From JAMOAD01 sp023621955 (lineage in GTDB: Bacteria > Acidobacteriota > Aminicenantia > JAMOAD01), in NCBI GenBank assembly GCA_035403085.1, contig DAONEM010000025.1, positions 1-29,862 on the forward strand: a stretch of 29,862 nt of DNA, read 5' to 3'. How positions within the stretch are numbered: the stretch's first letter is position 1; each line of letters starts with the position of its first letter. The notes below the pieces were generated by a model. It had not been told where the DNA came from. It ran no database searches and was given only the letters and a program-made list of their open reading frames with translations. The translations under genes were made by a program, and so were the position numbers. Of this stretch, positions 23,115 to 29,849 are shown piece after piece.

Positions 23115-24270
23115 CGCTTCCCTCCTTGTACTCCACCAGAACGGAGGTTCCGCCGCCTGCCCTCTCCTCCACCCTGATCTTTCCCCCGTGGGCCCGCACG
23201 ATACGGTAGCAAACGCTCAGCCCCAAGCCGCTTCCCCTGGACTTGGTGGTGAAGAAGGGGTTGAAGATCTTCTTCTTCACCTCTTCGGGGATTCCCGGGC
23301 CGTTGTCGTCGAGGGTCCAGAGAGTCTCCTCCCCTCTTCCCTCGACCTTAATGGCGATTCTGGGCGTCGCCCTCCCCCTGAGAGCCTCCAGCGAGTTCAG
23401 GAGGAGGTTGAGGATGACCCGTTCGAAGAGGTCGGGATCGATGGATGTGCTTTCCCTCTCCACCCTGGTGGAGACCTCCACACCCGCCATCTCCCAGAGG
23501 GGGCGGAAGAGCTGAAAGATCCTCTCCAGAAAACGTTTGACGTCAACCGCTCTCCTCAGGGGCTCCACCTGCCGGGTGAAGAGCAGTGTGTTGGTGACCA
23601 GGTTGTTGAGCCTCTGGATCTCCTCCCGGATAGCCTTGGCGTAATCGCTGTGCATCCCCCGGCCCTCCAAATCCTCCTCCAACATAGAGGCGTAGAGTTC
23701 GATGGAACCGAGGGGGTTTCGGATCTCATGGGCCAGCTCCGCCGCCATCTCCCCCATGGCCGTCAACTGCCGGGAGCGGTTGAGTTCCGCCTCCATCTCC
23801 TTGAGGGCGGTGGTCTCCTTGAGGAGGAAGAAGCGGCCGATTGCCCTTTTCCCGTTCCGGATCAGCCCCGAAGAGACCAAGAAGAAGCGCCCCCCCTCGT
23901 CGAACTCCTTCTCCCAAGTCTCATCCTCGGGCAATCTCTCCAACAGGGGAGCGGCCTTGGCGAGGAGACGCCCCTTGCGAAGACCGGGAAAGAGCTTCAT
24001 AGAGGCCGGGTTGACGAGTGTCACCTTGAAGGAGGGGTCCACCACGACGATGGCGGTGCTCATGCTGTTGAGCAGGTCGCCCAGGTAGGAGGAGAGCCTT
24101 TGGGTTTCGCCGAGGCTCTTGTTGAGGCGGACGTTGACGTCCCGAAGCTCTCTCTCCAGGGTTACCGCCCTCGCCTTGAGGGCGTCATAGGAGACCTTCA
24201 GTTCATCGGAGGCCTGAACGAAGCGGCCGAAAGCCTCCTTCAGGAGTTCAAGCTGCTCTCCCTCGTCCAT
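23107..24270 (-). CDS. Soluble PAS sensor histidine kinase (partner of the NtrC-type regulator)
   Basis: The 387-aa protein has no membrane segment. A coiled coil (about 15-65) is followed by one PAS domain (66-155), HisKA with H181 in AELAHEIRNP, and HATPase with N292 (NLLLNSLEAL), DDNGPGI (321-327) and GSGLGLS (346-352). The coiled coil followed by LSSYLGDLLNSMSTAIVVVD resembles FlrB/FleS and AtoS-type kinases that pair with NtrC-family regulators. No flagellar genes are near, so a flagellar role is not supported. ATG at 24270 lies 34 bp after ssb. Confidence 0.93.
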   Translation of the reverse strand: MDEGEQLELLKEAFGRFVQASDELKVSYDALKARAVTLERELRDVNVRLNKSLGETQRLSSYLGDLLNSMSTAIVVVDPSFKVTLVNPASMKLFPGLRKGRLLAKAAPLLERLPEDETWEKEFDEGGRFFLVSSGLIRNGKRAIGRFFLLKETTALKEMEAELNRSRQLTAMGEMAAELAHEIRNPLGSIELYASMLEEDLEGRGMHSDYAKAIREEIQRLNNLVTNTLLFTRQVEPLRRAVDVKRFLERIFQLFRPLWEMAGVEVSTRVERESTSIDPDLFERVILNLLLNSLEALRGRATPRIAIKVEGRGEETLWTLDDNGPGIPEEVKKKIFNPFFTTKSRGSGLGLSVCYRIVRAHGGKIRVEERAGGGTSVLVEYKEGSGD

Positions 24271-24304
24271 TCTTCATCCCTGCGGAAAGGAGAGATAACC
24301 GCCG

Positions 24305-24775
24305 TCAGAAGGGGAGTTCGCCGTCGTCATCGCCGCCGTCGAAGGCGGTGGGATCGGGAAGGGCTTCCTCGCCACCCCCGCCCCGGTTGGACGAGCCGTA
24401 GCCGCCACCGTAACCCCCACCCTGAGTGTCGTCACGCTTACCCAGCATGGTGATGCTGGAAGCGGCAACCTTGGTGAAGGTCTTCTTCTGACCATCCTTG
24501 TCGGTCCACTGGTCGTAGCGGAGCTTCCCCTCCACCATGACCATCTTTCCCTTCTTGAGGTATTTCTCACAGAACTCGGCGGTCTTTCCGATGACCTCGA
24601 TGGTGTGCCAATCCGTGCGTTCCTTCTTCTCGCCGCTCTGGCTCTGCCACACTTCGGTCGTGGCGAGGCTGAACTTGGCCACAGCCTGGTTGCTCTGGGG
24701 TATGTAACGGACCTCGGGGTCTTTGCCCAGATGGCCGACGAGGATGACGCGGTTATAGGAGTTTCGGTCGCTCAT
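24305..24775 (-). CDS. ssb: Single-stranded DNA-binding protein
   Basis: The 156-aa protein has the OB fold (about 1-110, NRVILVGHLGKDPEVRY, TDWHTIEVIGKTAEF, VEGKLRYDQW), a Gly-rich flexible linker (119-135) and an acidic C-terminal tip DDDGELPF, the docking site for repair and replication proteins. Most bacterial SSBs end DDDIPF; here a Gly-Glu-Leu replaces Ile. ATG at 24775 has AGGGTGA upstream and lies four bases after the cpoB stop. Sitting between a Tol-Pal accessory gene and a two-component system is unusual company. Confidence 0.96.
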   Translation of the reverse strand: MSDRNSYNRVILVGHLGKDPEVRYIPQSNQAVAKFSLATTEVWQSQSGEKKERTDWHTIEVIGKTAEFCEKYLKKGKMVMVEGKLRYDQWTDKDGQKKTFTKVAASSITMLGKRDDTQGGGYGGGYGSSNRGGGGEEALPDPTAFDGGDDDGELPF

Positions 24776-24779
24776 GGTT

Positions 24780-25610
24780 TCACCCTTTTGAGGAGGGGTT
24801 CCCCTCCTGTTTGATCCTCTGCTCCGCCAGACCCGCCTCCTCGGAGAGGGGGTAGTCGTTGAGGACGCGTTTGAGAACAGCCATCCCCTCGGCGCTCTTT
24901 CCGGATTCGATCAGAGAGAAGCCTTTCTTGAGGAGGGCACCGGGGATCTTGTCGCCTTGCGGGTACTTGGCAAGGACTTCATCGAAAGAGGAGATGGCCT
25001 GGGAGTATTTTCCCTGAGAGTAGAAGCACTCTCCGATCCAATAGAGGGCGTTGTCGGCGAAGGGTGAATCTCCGTAGTTGTTCAGATAGTCCCGAAAGCT
25101 CTGAACGGCCAGGTCGAAATCCCCCTTCAGGTAGTCCGAATAGGCGGAGTAGTAAAGCTCCTGGGAACTCATCTTCGGAGGCTTCTTGGCGGTGTTCTCC
25201 GCCGCGCCCTTCGTGCCGTTCACCGAGGCGGCGGCCGTCTCTCCACTCCCCTTCTCAGAGGAGGGGGCGACCTGGGTGTTCGGACTCTGGTAGATGTTGT
25301 TGACCGACTTCGTCAGCTCGTCGATTCTCTCCTTCAGATTCTGCAACTGTTTGAGAACCGATTCGTTGGCCTGTTCCTGCTCTATCTGCTTCTTCTGGAG
25401 AGTCTCCAGGTTCGAGAGGACGACCTTCAGCTTGGCGTAGATTTGACTGACTTCGGCGGACTGAACATCCCCTTTTCTCTCCATCCTCTCCAAGGTTTCG
25501 ACGAGTTGGTCCAGGCGGGCCAAGATCTCTTTCTCCTTGGATTGGAGGTTGATCGGGAGGAGGGTCAGAAGAACCCCCGTCAATACAAGAAACGTCAAAG
25601 CTCTCTTCAT
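24780..25610 (-). CDS. cpoB: CpoB/YbgF-like periplasmic TPR protein
   Basis: The 276-aa protein has a signal peptide (about 1-24), an N-terminal coiled coil (about 27-110) as in CpoB, a Ser/Thr/Ala-rich linker and a C-terminal TPR domain (about 145-270; YYSAYSDYLKGDFDLAVQSF, ALYWIGECFYSQGKYSQAI). CpoB couples outer-membrane constriction with peptidoglycan synthesis and binds TolA. It lies next to pal as usual, but an intrinsic terminator lies between them. ATG at 25610 is favoured over GTG 25616, since GGGGGAG is eight bases from the ATG and only two from the GTG. Confidence 0.85.
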   Translation of the reverse strand: MKRALTFLVLTGVLLTLLPINLQSKEKEILARLDQLVETLERMERKGDVQSAEVSQIYAKLKVVLSNLETLQKKQIEQEQANESVLKQLQNLKERIDELTKSVNNIYQSPNTQVAPSSEKGSGETAAASVNGTKGAAENTAKKPPKMSSQELYYSAYSDYLKGDFDLAVQSFRDYLNNYGDSPFADNALYWIGECFYSQGKYSQAISSFDEVLAKYPQGDKIPGALLKKGFSLIESGKSAEGMAVLKRVLNDYPLSEEAGLAEQRIKQEGNPSSKG

Positions 25611-25630
25611 GGTCACGACTCCCCCGGTTT

Positions 25631-25680
25631 AAGATAAAAAACGCCGGAGTTTTCCCTTCCAAGAGGAGAAAACTCCGGCG
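25631..25680 (-). terminator. Strong intrinsic terminator after pal
   Basis: On the minus strand CGCCGGAGTTTTC and GAAAACTCCGGCG form a perfect 13-bp stem (25642-25654 with 25668-25680) and are followed by TTTTTTA. It begins 12 bases after the pal stop and ends about 20 bases before the cpoB start, so cpoB expression depends on read-through or on a promoter hidden in the same stretch. Confidence 0.93.
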
Positions 25681-25692
25681 CAGGACACCGAT

Positions 25693-26235
25693 TTACTTGG
25701 CGGTGACTTTGCTTTCGGCGCGACGGTTTTTATTGAAAGCCTCTTCCGTCCCGGAAGGGTCGATGGGACGGGTCTTACCGTAAGAGACCACGGAGATCCG
25801 ATCCTCGGCGATTCCCAAGGAGACGAGATAATCCTTGACGGACTTAGCCCTCTTCTCACCCAAAGCCATGTTGTACTCTTCCGTTCCACGTTCGTCGCAG
25901 TGACCCTCGACGAGAACCTTCACGGTGGAGAATTTCTTCATGTAGCCGGCGTTCCCATCGACCACAGGCACCTGATCTTCCCGGACGTTGTATTTATCGA
26001 AATCGAAAAGAACGTTCTTGAGAACGCCTTCCTTGTTCAGCTCTTCGATGGTCTTCTTCTGGAAGAGCTCTTCCTCGGAAAGGGGCTCGGGGTTGATCTT
26101 CGGGGCGGGTTCCTCAACCTTTTCCACCTTCTCGACGGCGGGCTGAGGTTCCGGTGTGGTTTTCACCTTCTTCTTGCAGGAGAAGGCGAAGAGGGAAACG
26201 GCAAGAACCAGTGAAAGAACAAGCAACTTTTTCAT
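25693..26235 (-). CDS. pal: Peptidoglycan-associated lipoprotein Pal
   Basis: The 180-aa protein has a lipoprotein signal ending in LFAFSC (C20), a Pro/Glu/Lys-rich tether (about 25-60) and an OmpA-like domain (about 70-180) with VLFDFDKYNV, VEGHCDERGTEEYN and LGEKRAKSVKDYL, which hold the diaminopimelate-binding residues. It anchors the outer membrane to peptidoglycan as part of the Tol-Pal system. tolQRAB are not in this window. ATG at 26235 has TAGGAGGAGAGG upstream. A near-consensus promoter and the terminator above frame it as a one-gene unit, unlike the usual tolB-pal-ybgF operon. Confidence 0.96.
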   Translation of the reverse strand: MKKLLVLSLVLAVSLFAFSCKKKVKTTPEPQPAVEKVEKVEEPAPKINPEPLSEEELFQKKTIEELNKEGVLKNVLFDFDKYNVREDQVPVVDGNAGYMKKFSTVKVLVEGHCDERGTEEYNMALGEKRAKSVKDYLVSLGIAEDRISVVSYGKTRPIDPSGTEEAFNKNRRAESKVTAK

Positions 26236-26289
26236 CCTCTCCTCCTAGGTATAGAGAATAAAAGTATAAAAAGATTAAAAATGTTTTTC

Positions 26290-26318
26290 ATAATAATCCA
26301 AGATGTCGAGAAAGTCAA
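26290..26318 (-). promoter_or_regulatory. Sigma70-type promoter of pal
   Basis: TTGACT (26313-26318), a 17-bp spacer and TATTAT (26290-26295) on the minus strand. The start near 26283 gives a 48-base A+T-rich leader before the pal ATG. Confidence 0.8.
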
Positions 26319-26376
26319 CAAAGAAGGGCTTTTCTATAGAGGTTTTCGATGGCTGGAGGGGAGTAAAAGAGAAGTG

Positions 26377-26447
26377 AGGCGGCAGTCGGATTTGAACCGA
26401 CGGTGAAGGTTTTGCAGACCTTTGCCTTACCACTTGGCGATGCCGCC
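26377..26447 (-). tRNA. tRNA-Cys (anticodon GCA)
   Basis: Acceptor GGCGGCA pairs with TGCCGCC, and the anticodon stem AAGGT/ACCTT holds the loop CTGCAAA, giving anticodon GCA. The T arm has TTCAAAT. The CCA end is not encoded, so it must be added enzymatically. It follows tRNA-Gly by 18 bases and is probably co-transcribed. Confidence 0.97.
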
Positions 26448-26465
26448 GAGGGTTAAAAAGAAAAA

Positions 26466-26537
26466 AGCGGGAGACGGGATTTGAACCCGCGACCCCGACC
26501 TTGGCAAGGTCATGCTCTACCACTGAGCTACTCCCGC
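26466..26537 (-). tRNA. tRNA-Gly (anticodon GCC)
   Basis: Acceptor GCGGGAG pairs with CTCCCGC. The anticodon stem GACCT/AGGTC surrounds TGCCA, giving anticodon GCC. D-arm sequence AGCTCAGTGGTAGAGC and T loop TTCAAAT are standard. CCA is not encoded. It is the first gene of the Gly-Cys tRNA pair. Confidence 0.98.
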
Positions 26538-26552
26538 GTAAATGACAAAGCT

Positions 26553-26581
26553 ATGCTACCGAATTCCCTCACCCTTGTCAA
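26553..26581 (-). promoter_or_regulatory. Sigma70-type promoter of the tRNA-Gly/tRNA-Cys unit
   Basis: TTGACA (26576-26581), a 17-bp spacer and TAGCAT (26553-26558) on the minus strand, just ahead of tRNA-Gly. No GC-rich discriminator typical of stringent control stands out. Confidence 0.8.
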
Positions 26582-26594
26582 CCCCCGGAGGGGG
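26582..26594. other. CCCCC/GGGGG hairpin touching the tRNA promoter
   Basis: A 5-bp GC stem with a 3-base loop lies immediately upstream of the tRNA -35 box and about 50 bases past the queE stop. It could assist in ending the queE transcript, but no T-run follows. Confidence 0.3.
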
Positions 26595-26645
26595 GGGAAA
26601 ATGCAAGAGACGAAAAAACCCCTTTTCACGCCTCTGAAGCGGCCT

Positions 26646-27323
26646 TCACTCGATCCCGAGACGAAGGTGGAGACGGTCGCAATAACCCATTCCCCTCTCC
26701 AAGGCCCACCGGGCCGTCTGGCAAGCCCCTCGGTCGACCGTGTCACGGTCTCCCCCGCACACCATGAGAGCCGTCCTTTCCAGGGGGATCTTGAGCCGGA
26801 CGACGACCTGTAAGGCCTCATCGGCCTCCCCTTCCGAACCGACCACGAACTTGAAGAAGGTCTTGGGTAGGGAGGAGAACTCCTCCAGAGCCGGCCAGAC
26901 CAGCCTCTCCTGTAGGGAAATCCCGCTCCCCGAGAGCTTGGGAGAGACGTTGAAGCGGAGGTCCATCCCCGAGAGCTCTCCGGGTGGTATGGTCCCGTTC
27001 GTCTCGATCTCCCGGGTGGTGAAGAGGGGGTTCGCCCTCTGGAAGAACTCCTTCAGGGCCTCCCTCTGAAGCAACGGTTCCCCCCCGGTGACCACCAGGT
27101 TCTCCCTTCCCGGATACAGGTTCAGGAGGCGCTCCAGAGCCTCCTCACAGGTCAACGGGAGAGGAGAAGCCCCCCCCTGGGAGCGCGGAGTGTCGCAGAA
27201 ACGGCAACGGAGGTTGCACCCGTGGAGACGGAGAAAGTGGGAGGGCCTTCCCGCAAGGGGTCCCTCCCCCTGTAGGGAGTGGAAGAGGGAATCAACTCTG
27301 AGGGGGCTCTTCGAGAGAGACAA
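26646..27323 (-). CDS. queE: 7-carboxy-7-deazaguanine synthase (radical SAM)
   Basis: Catalyses the radical-SAM ring contraction of 6-carboxytetrahydropterin to 7-carboxy-7-deazaguanine, the second dedicated step toward queuosine. The 225-aa product has SLQGEGPLAGRP near the N-terminus, the iron-sulfur motif C36-x3-C40-x2-C43 (CNLRCRFC), GGEP (80-83) and EIETNGT. No ATG is available; TTG at 27323 overlaps queD by 32 bp, with only a weak ribosome binding site, suggesting coupling to queD. It is the last gene of the mnmA-SAM hydrolase-queD-queE unit. Confidence 0.93.
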   Translation of the reverse strand: MSLSKSPLRVDSLFHSLQGEGPLAGRPSHFLRLHGCNLRCRFCDTPRSQGGASPLPLTCEEALERLLNLYPGRENLVVTGGEPLLQREALKEFFQRANPLFTTREIETNGTIPPGELSGMDLRFNVSPKLSGSGISLQERLVWPALEEFSSLPKTFFKFVVGSEGEADEALQVVVRLKIPLERTALMVCGGDRDTVDRGACQTARWALERGMGYCDRLHLRLGIE

Positions 27324-27729
27324 TTTCCAGGTTCCCCCGGTTCATCCTACAGAATCCGCTTTGGTTCACCGTCTCGAAGACTTCGGCCTCCACCTCGTCC
27401 AGGTTCTCCACCCCGCTCAGGACCAGAGAGGCGCAGGCCACGGCCAGGTTCTCCGCGGTGGGGTTCCGGTCGAGAAGAACCACCTTCTGCCCTCCCGCCA
27501 AGAGGTGGGGCACCAGGGGGTCGTCCTTGAAGAGGATCACCTTGTGGTCGAAGCGGTCGACGATGATCTTCTTCAGGTCTCCGAAATCGACCACCATCCC
27601 CCAGGCGTTCAGAGAGCCCCGGGCGACGATCGAGACGCGGTAGGAGTGCCCGTGGAGAAACCGACACTTCTCGTTGTGTTGCCATATACGGTGTCCGGCG
27701 TCAAAGGTCCGGGTCCAGCGGATTTCCAT
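27292..27729 (-). CDS. queD: 6-carboxytetrahydropterin synthase
   Basis: Converts dihydroneopterin triphosphate to 6-carboxytetrahydropterin at the start of the queuosine pathway. The 145-aa product shows the zinc triad H13 (FDAGHRI), H26 and H28 (LHGHSYR), the catalytic Cys C22 (NEKCRF), the Asp-His pair in RFDHKV (D61, H62) and the conserved PTAENLA. ATG at 27729 has GAGGAGGGGGGAG upstream and lies 11 bases after the SAM hydrolase-like gene. The open frame extends further upstream but only over that gene. Confidence 0.94.
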   Translation of the reverse strand: MEIRWTRTFDAGHRIWQHNEKCRFLHGHSYRVSIVARGSLNAWGMVVDFGDLKKIIVDRFDHKVILFKDDPLVPHLLAGGQKVVLLDRNPTAENLAVACASLVLSGVENLDEVEAEVFETVNQSGFCRMNRGNLEIVSLEEPPQS

Positions 27730-27740
27730 CTCCCCCCTCC

Positions 27741-28535
27741 TCAAGAAAAGAGAACCCTCACGGGTTGGTTGTAACCGGCCTGGAGTTGTTTCCAAGCCGA
27801 TCCCTGCCGGCAGGCGATCTCCAGGTTCCCGTGGCTGCCGAAGAGAAGAAAGGGCTCCTGCCCGGCCTCCTGGTAGCACTTGAAAAAGTCCGTCACCTTC
27901 CGTCCGTTGATCTCCACCTGGGAACGGCGTCCCCCGCTCTCGGAGAGGGAAGCGAAGAGAACCTCCCGGGAGACGTTGGTCACAAGGTTGCCGAACTTGT
28001 CGATGTAGATCACTCTCCCCAGCAGAGAACCATCCTCCTGTCTGGAGGGCCGGTACTCCCGGTCCACCTTCCACCCCTCGCAAACCGTGGCGAGACGGTC
28101 CGGATCCATCCCCTTGGAGAGCAAGGCGGCGATGGGCGCCATCCTGTCCCTGGCCTCGAAGGTGGTCGCGTCGGTGGTTAGGAAGTTGTGGGTAGAATCG
28201 ATCTCCCGAACCACGTAGTCCTCCCCCTCGAAGAAGGGCGTGAAGACCCCGTTATCCGGGCCGATGAAGAAATGGCGTTCTCCGCCGCTGACCAACAGGA
28301 GCCTCCGTTCACTGCCAACGCCGGGGTCGACGACGGCTATGAAGATCGAGCCGGAGGGAAAATAGGCCTGAGATTTCTCGAGGATGAAAGAGGCGGCGGG
28401 AACGTAGAAGGAGGGCACCCCATGGCAGAGGTCGATGACCGGACTCTCCGGGGAGATCTTCCGGATCACCCCCTTCACGACCCCCGCGTAGTAATCCCTC
28501 TCCCCAAAATCGGTAACCAAGACAATCGGCTTCAT
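27741..28535 (-). CDS. SAM hydrolase / adenosyltransferase family protein (DUF62) with altered active site
   Basis: DUF62 proteins use water or hydroxide to split S-adenosylmethionine into adenosine and methionine, and their relatives are halogenases such as SalL. The 264-aa product has the family signatures: LVTDFGERDYY, VVDPGVGSERR (D70, R77), GPDNGVFTP and IDKFGNLVTN. At the next family motif, usually FHGRDxFAP, it reads FEARDRMAP, so the His of the Asp-Arg-His triad appears to be Glu (E127). ATG at 28535 overlaps the mnmA stop (ATGA), and queD follows 11 bases later. With the changed residue, hydrolase activity is uncertain. Confidence 0.85.
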   Translation of the reverse strand: MKPIVLVTDFGERDYYAGVVKGVIRKISPESPVIDLCHGVPSFYVPAASFILEKSQAYFPSGSIFIAVVDPGVGSERRLLLVSGGERHFFIGPDNGVFTPFFEGEDYVVREIDSTHNFLTTDATTFEARDRMAPIAALLSKGMDPDRLATVCEGWKVDREYRPSRQEDGSLLGRVIYIDKFGNLVTNVSREVLFASLSESGGRRSQVEINGRKVTDFFKCYQEAGQEPFLLFGSHGNLEIACRQGSAWKQLQAGYNQPVRVLFS

Positions 28536-29596
28536 GGCTTGTATTCTATCCCAAAACTCGGCACATCTTCAACCTTTCTGGAGACCAATCCCCCTCCGAC
28601 GAACTCACCCCCCTCGAGGAAGGCGGCCAACTGCCCGGGAGCGACAAGCTTGGCGGGCCTCTGAAGATGGACCCAGAGCCGCCCCTCCCTGTTCTCCAGA
28701 GAACGAACCGGGACCCTCTCCCCCCTGTAGCGGGTCATCACCTCGAGCCCCTCGGCAGGGGGAGAAACCAGCCAGTTGATAGGTCCCACGGGGAAACTCT
28801 CCGTGAAGAGGTCCTCCTCACGGCCCAGCACGACACGTCCGGTCTGGGGATCCAGATCGACCACATAGCTTCGGTGTTCCCCCAAGGAGATGCCCAGGCC
28901 CCGTCTCTGACCCAGGGTGTATTTGAAAAAACCTGTATGGCGGCCCAGGACGTTCCCCTCCCGGTCGACGAACTCCCCGGGGTCCCCTCTCTTACCCAGG
29001 CGCCTGCGTAGGAAGGTGTAGTACTTGGCCTCTTTGACGAAGCAGATCTCGAAACTCTCCCGTTCCCGGCGGAAGAGCCCGGGGAGAAGAGAGTCCATGA
29101 TCCGCTTTACGTCGCCCTTTCGGATCCCCTCCAAGGGGAAGAGAATCCTCTCCAGGGCCTTCGGCTCCATGAGGGAGAGGAAGTAACTCTGGGACTTCCC
29201 CTGGTCTTCGGGTTCCCCGAGGGTCCACCCACCAGCCCTCCTGATCTTGCGCGCGTAGTGCCCCGTCGCCAGAGCTTCGAAGCCCAGGTCGTCGAGAAGA
29301 GTCCTCAGGAAGACCCCTCCCTTGATGAAGCGGTTGCAGAGGACGCAGGGGTTCGGTGTGTACCCCTTGAGGTAGAGGTCGACGAAGGGGGTGATCACCC
29401 TCTCTTCAAAGGCCCCCTTCAGATCGACGACATGGTGGGGAATCCCCAGGTACTCCGCGGCCCGGCAGGCGGGCCCGGTATCACTCCCTTCGTAGGCGAC
29501 GAAGGTGAAGCCCTCTACATGGTGCCCCTCCTCTCTCAACTTCCAGGCGGCGTAGGAGGAGTCCACACCGCCACTCATGGCAACGGCGATCTTCAT
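28532..29596 (-). CDS. mnmA: tRNA-specific 2-thiouridylase
   Basis: Thiolates U34 of tRNA-Lys, -Glu and -Gln. The 354-aa product has the PP-loop MSGGVDSS (residues 7-14), the catalytic Cys in TPNPCVLCNRFIK (C87, with C84 also present), the second Cys in EICFVKEA (C185) and TLGQRRGLGI in the C-terminal half. ATG at 29596 gives the canonical N-terminus; the frame runs open to TTG 29635, which is unlikely to be used. AGGAG is only one base from the ATG and a perfect TATAAT lies six bases upstream, so the message may be nearly leaderless. Confidence 0.96.
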   Translation of the reverse strand: MKIAVAMSGGVDSSYAAWKLREEGHHVEGFTFVAYEGSDTGPACRAAEYLGIPHHVVDLKGAFEERVITPFVDLYLKGYTPNPCVLCNRFIKGGVFLRTLLDDLGFEALATGHYARKIRRAGGWTLGEPEDQGKSQSYFLSLMEPKALERILFPLEGIRKGDVKRIMDSLLPGLFRRERESFEICFVKEAKYYTFLRRRLGKRGDPGEFVDREGNVLGRHTGFFKYTLGQRRGLGISLGEHRSYVVDLDPQTGRVVLGREEDLFTESFPVGPINWLVSPPAEGLEVMTRYRGERVPVRSLENREGRLWVHLQRPAKLVAPGQLAAFLEGGEFVGGGLVSRKVEDVPSFGIEYKP

Positions 29597-29602
29597 TCTC
29601 CT

Positions 29603-29608
29603 ATTATA
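29603..29608 (-). promoter_or_regulatory. TATAAT -10 box abutting mnmA
   Basis: A consensus -10 on the minus strand ends six bases before the mnmA ATG. The nearest -35 match, TTGACT (29630-29635), is 21 bp away, longer than usual. Confidence 0.45.
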
Positions 29609-29707
29609 AACGAAACGGCTCTCCCTGGTAGTCAAGAACGAGACGCTTTTCTTGGGACATCCCGACTCTTCTCGTCGACGCCCCTCTCTCTCAGGAAGAG
29701 AACCCTG

Positions 29708-29716
29708 TGGTATAAT
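29708..29716 (+). promoter_or_regulatory. Extended -10 promoter of tRNA-Ser
   Basis: TGGTATAAT, a TGn-extended consensus -10, lies 10 bases before the tRNA. No -35 match is seen 17 bp upstream, which fits the extended -10 type. Confidence 0.6.
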
Positions 29717-29726
29717 GGTCCCTTTC

Positions 29727-29811
29727 GGAGAGGTGGCTGAGCGGTCGATAGCGACGGTCTTGAAAACCGTTGTCCTTTCGGGGACCGGGGGTTCGAATCC
29801 CTCCCTCTCCG
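29727..29811 (+). tRNA. tRNA-Ser (anticodon TGA)
   Basis: 85 bases, with the long variable arm of class-II tRNAs. Acceptor GGAGAGG pairs with CCTCTCC, the anticodon stem ACGGT/ACCGT encloses CTTGAAA (anticodon TGA), and the T arm is GGGGG-TTCGAAT-CCCTC. CCA is not encoded. It is transcribed divergently from mnmA. Confidence 0.98.
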
Positions 29812-29831
29812 CGTCCTCTCCCCCTTGAATC

Positions 29832-29849
29832 AGGGAGATCGCCCTCCCT
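29832..29849. terminator. Weak hairpin after tRNA-Ser
   Basis: AGGGAG and CTCCCT pair around ATCGCC, 20 bases past the tRNA. A pyrimidine run (C-rich) follows, so it is at best a weak terminator. The rest of the window shows nothing else. Confidence 0.3.

Noticed and set aside
21789..24270. Flagellar FlrB/FlrC (FleS/FleR) system
   Set aside because: Domain order resembles it, but the same order occurs in other NtrC-type pairs and no flagellar gene is in the window.
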